Assembly: GCF_002127585.1 (NCBI RefSeq)
Contig: NZ_NEGZ01000051.1
Coordinates: 29,869 to 62,135 of the forward strand
DNA: 32,267 nt
Reading direction: 5' to 3'
Source: Janthinobacterium sp. GW458P
Lineage (GTDB): Bacteria > Pseudomonadota > Gammaproteobacteria > Burkholderiales > Burkholderiaceae_D
Part shown: positions 30,723 through 32,267 of the stretch, in pieces
Position numbering within the stretch: the stretch's first letter is position 1
Layout: each line of letters begins with the position of its first letter
Program-made: the position numbers and the translations under genes
The notes under the pieces: model-generated
The model's input: only the letters and a program-made list of their open reading frames with translations
Told to the model about the DNA's origin: nothing
Database searches by the model: none

Positions 30723-31733
30723 ATGAAACACACACTCGTAGCGGCGGCCGTCCTGGCCTCCTTTTTCGCAAGCAGCGCCAGCGCCCAGTCGTCCGTCACC
30801 GTGTACGGCTTGCTCGACGCGGGCTTCACGTCCGAGCACGGCGGCGCGGACGGTTCCGTCACCAAGCTGGCCACCGGCGTGCAGTCGGGCAGCCGCATCG
30901 GCTTCAAGGGCACGGAAGACCTGGGCAACAACCTGAAGGCCAATTTCCTGCTGGAAAATGGCCTCGACGTGGACACGGGCGCCAACCGCCAGGGCGCCTT
31001 GTTCGGGCGCAAGGCCTACGTGGGCCTGTCCGGCGGCTTCGGCGCCGTCAACCTGGGCTTGCAGCACAACCCGCTGTTCACGGCCCTGGACAATATCGAC
31101 CCCTTCGAGACGGGCATGACGGGCGCCTCGATCAACCTGATGAGCGTGGCCAGCCTGCGCACGAAAAACGCCATCATGTACGAGACGCCGAAGGTGAACG
31201 GCCTGTCGGCCGCCGTCATGTACGGCCTGGGCGAAAAGCCGGACAGCGCCACCCTGGGCCGCACCATCGACTTTTCCATCGACTACGCCAACGGTCCGCT
31301 CGTGCTGACCCTGGCGCACGACAACCGCAAGGACAGCGAGCTGAACACGGCGAAAGTGACCTTGCTGGGCGGTACCTACGACTTTGGCCCCGCCAAGCTG
31401 CACGCCGCGTATGAGACGGACAAGGATGATATCGGCACGGATTTCCGCGATTACATGGTGGGCGTCTCGGCCCCCGTGGGGGCGGCGGGCAGCGTGATGG
31501 CCTCCTACATCCGCAAGGACGACCGCACGAACGCGCGACGCGGCGGGCGCCAGCTGGCCATCGGCTACACCTACGCCTTGTCGAAACGCACCAACCTGTA
31601 CACCTCGTACGGGCGCATCAGCAACGATGGCGCGGGCACCAACTTCGTCGGCGACGCATCGAGCGGCGGCAGCGTGCCCTTGCCTGGGCATAACTCGAGC
31701 GCCTTCACGGCGGGCATGCGCCTGAAGTTCTAA
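30723..31733 (+). CDS. Gram-negative general porin (OmpC/Porin_4 type)
   Basis: An outer-membrane beta-barrel porin of 336 residues. The signal peptide (MKHTLVAAAVLASFFASSAS) ends at about residue 21, and the mature protein starts QSSVTVYGLLDAGFTSE, the usual betaproteobacterial porin opening. SRIGFKGTEDLGNNLKANFLLE and GRKAYVGLSGGFGAVNLG mark early strands and the constriction-loop region, and the chain ends in the C-terminal phenylalanine MRLKF needed for BAM insertion. GGAG precedes the ATG. Such porins form trimers that admit small solutes, mostly anions in this group; the solute is unknown. It lies between thiG and xsc, so a role in sulfonate entry is possible but unproven. Confidence 0.93.
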   Translation: MKHTLVAAAVLASFFASSASAQSSVTVYGLLDAGFTSEHGGADGSVTKLATGVQSGSRIGFKGTEDLGNNLKANFLLENGLDVDTGANRQGALFGRKAYVGLSGGFGAVNLGLQHNPLFTALDNIDPFETGMTGASINLMSVASLRTKNAIMYETPKVNGLSAAVMYGLGEKPDSATLGRTIDFSIDYANGPLVLTLAHDNRKDSELNTAKVTLLGGTYDFGPAKLHAAYETDKDDIGTDFRDYMVGVSAPVGAAGSVMASYIRKDDRTNARRGGRQLAIGYTYALSKRTNLYTSYGRISNDGAGTNFVGDASSGGSVPLPGHNSSAFTAGMRLKF

Positions 31734-31753
31734 GCGCGGCAGCGCAGGTAGTG

Positions 31754-31794
31754 ATGGCGGCTTGTCTGTTGCGGATAAGCCGCCATTGTTGTTT
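31754..31794 (+). terminator. Terminator of the porin gene
   Basis: ATGGCGGCTT (31754-31763) and AAGCCGCCAT (31777-31786) form a 10-bp perfect stem, followed by TGTTGTTT. Confidence 0.75.
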
Positions 31795-31816
31795 CAGGAA
31801 GGGGGCAAAGTCGCGG

Positions 31817-31833
31817 ATTCCGGATTCAGGAAT
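31817..31833 (+). promoter_or_regulatory. LysR-type recognition box upstream of xsc
   Basis: ATTCC-N7-GGAAT contains the T-N11-A pattern typical of LysR-type regulators. Its centre lies about 73 bases upstream of the start point predicted from the xsc promoter, near the usual position of a LysR recognition site. No LysR gene is in the window. Confidence 0.4.
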
Positions 31834-31841
31834 GAAACAGT

Positions 31842-31853
31842 CCGATTTTTCAT
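31842..31853 (+). repeat. Direct repeat CCGATTTTTCAT, copy 1
   Basis: A perfect 12-base direct repeat of 31925-31936. This copy lies just upstream of the xsc -35. Confidence 0.6.
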
Positions 31854-31862
31854 GAATTTTCA

Positions 31863-31891
31863 TTGACAGCGCATTTCGCAACCGTTAAATT
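31863..31891 (+). promoter_or_regulatory. Sigma-70 promoter of xsc
   Basis: A consensus -35 TTGACA (31863-31868), a 17-base spacer and TAAATT (31886-31891), about 70 bases before the xsc ATG. Confidence 0.7.
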
Positions 31892-31924
31892 GGATGTGTA
31901 TTTCAAATATCGGAACAAAATATA

Positions 31925-31936
31925 CCGATTTTTCAT
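31925..31936 (+). repeat. Direct repeat CCGATTTTTCAT, copy 2
   Basis: Second copy, 83 bases after the first, in the predicted 5' untranslated region of xsc. Confidence 0.6.
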
Positions 31937-31958
31937 AAAACCGTAAGGAGACTGAGCC

Positions 31959-32267
31959 ATGACCGATTTGTCCGACCAAAAAGCCGCCGCCGCTGCCGTT
32001 CCAGCAGGCCCGCAAAAGATGACGCCGTCCGAAGCGTTCGTGGAAACCCTGGCCGCCAATGGCGTGACCGACATGTTCGGCATCATGGGCTCGGCCTTCA
32101 TGGACCCGATGGACATCTTCGCGCCGGCCGGCATCCGCTTGATTCCCGTCGTGCACGAGCAGGGCGCCGGCCACATGGCCGACGGTTACGCCCGCGTCTC
32201 GGGCCGCCATGGCGTCGTCATCGGCCAGAACGGCTCCGGCATCTGCACTTGCGTCACGGCCATTGCC
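31959..32267 (+). CDS. xsc: Sulfoacetaldehyde acetyltransferase, N-terminal part (cut by window edge)
   Basis: Xsc is a thiamine-diphosphate enzyme that turns sulfoacetaldehyde and phosphate into acetyl phosphate and sulfite, the central step in taurine and related sulfonate breakdown. The 103 residues present match the N-terminus closely: MTPSEAFVETLAANGVTDMF, then GIMGSAFMDPMDIFAPAGIR, VVHEQGAGHMADGYARVSG with the ThDP-activating glutamate, and VVIGQNGSGICTCVTAIA. Compared with the Xsc I know, there is an extra hydrophilic leader of about 20 residues (MTDLSDQKAAAAAVPAGPQK). AAGGAG lies 9 bases before the ATG at 31959 and supports it over the ATG at 32019. The rest of the gene lies outside the window. 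Confidence 0.9.
   Translation, partial: MTDLSDQKAAAAAVPAGPQKMTPSEAFVETLAANGVTDMFGIMGSAFMDPMDIFAPAGIRLIPVVHEQGAGHMADGYARVSGRHGVVIGQNGSGICTCVTAIA

Overview
The window looks like a core chromosomal segment of a high-GC betaproteobacterium, most likely Oxalobacteraceae of the Janthinobacterium/Massilia/Duganella type. The clues are family-typical proteins (a 946-residue Ppc, hemC-hemD-hemX-hemY, glutamine-dependent NadE with GlnB, a PEP-CTERM protein, a DUF2917 protein, a Gram-negative porin) and strongly GC-rich third codon positions. The genus assignment is an inference from protein recognition. No search was run.

Layout. 1-93: start of a cut-off membrane protein gene (minus). 272-3112: ppc (minus) with a good terminator. 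3364-7480: tetrapyrrole operon hemC-hemD-hemX-hemY, with overlapping or nearly touching genes and a strong terminator. 7606-8154: ppa. 8504-9664: FemAB/GNAT-like acyltransferase (minus), divergent from nadE-glnB (9749-11745). 11894-14280: minus-strand genes for a TRIC-type channel, a Smr-domain protein and trxB. 14497-18925: ftsK-lolA, then rarA. 18928-19952: DUF2917 gene and an NAD-dependent epimerase/dehydrogenase gene (minus), divergent from a MocR-type regulator (20133-21554), with operator-like dyads between them. 21704: small exported or membrane peptide. 22042-23929: serS followed by two identical tRNA-Ser(CGA) genes, each with its own terminator. 24050-24226: a 58-codon membrane peptide gene (minus). 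24349: hisC. 25456: PEP-CTERM protein (minus, TTG start). 26367: beta-hydroxyacid dehydrogenase. 27443-30640: yeiH-type putative sulfate exporter, dadA-like dehydrogenase and thiG, closely packed. 30723: porin. 31959 to the right edge: N-terminal part of sulfoacetaldehyde acetyltransferase (xsc).

How the genes work together. Most of the window is housekeeping: anaplerosis, haem and NAD synthesis, nitrogen sensing, thioredoxin reduction, chromosome segregation, lipoprotein trafficking, replication-fork rescue, serine charging and histidine synthesis. The right-hand 5 kb is more distinctive. A putative sulfate exporter and a porin lie near xsc, which suggests the edge of a sulfonate (taurine/sulfoacetaldehyde) dissimilation locus. 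Inside it a dadA-like gene is translationally coupled to thiG, with no thiS or thiE beside it.

I found no CRISPR array, prophage, transposase, rRNA or recognisable defence or biosynthetic cluster, and nothing that clearly amounts to an undescribed multi-gene system. The best leads are the dadA-thiG coupling, the xsc promoter architecture, the DUF2917/dehydrogenase/MocR divergon and two small membrane-peptide genes.
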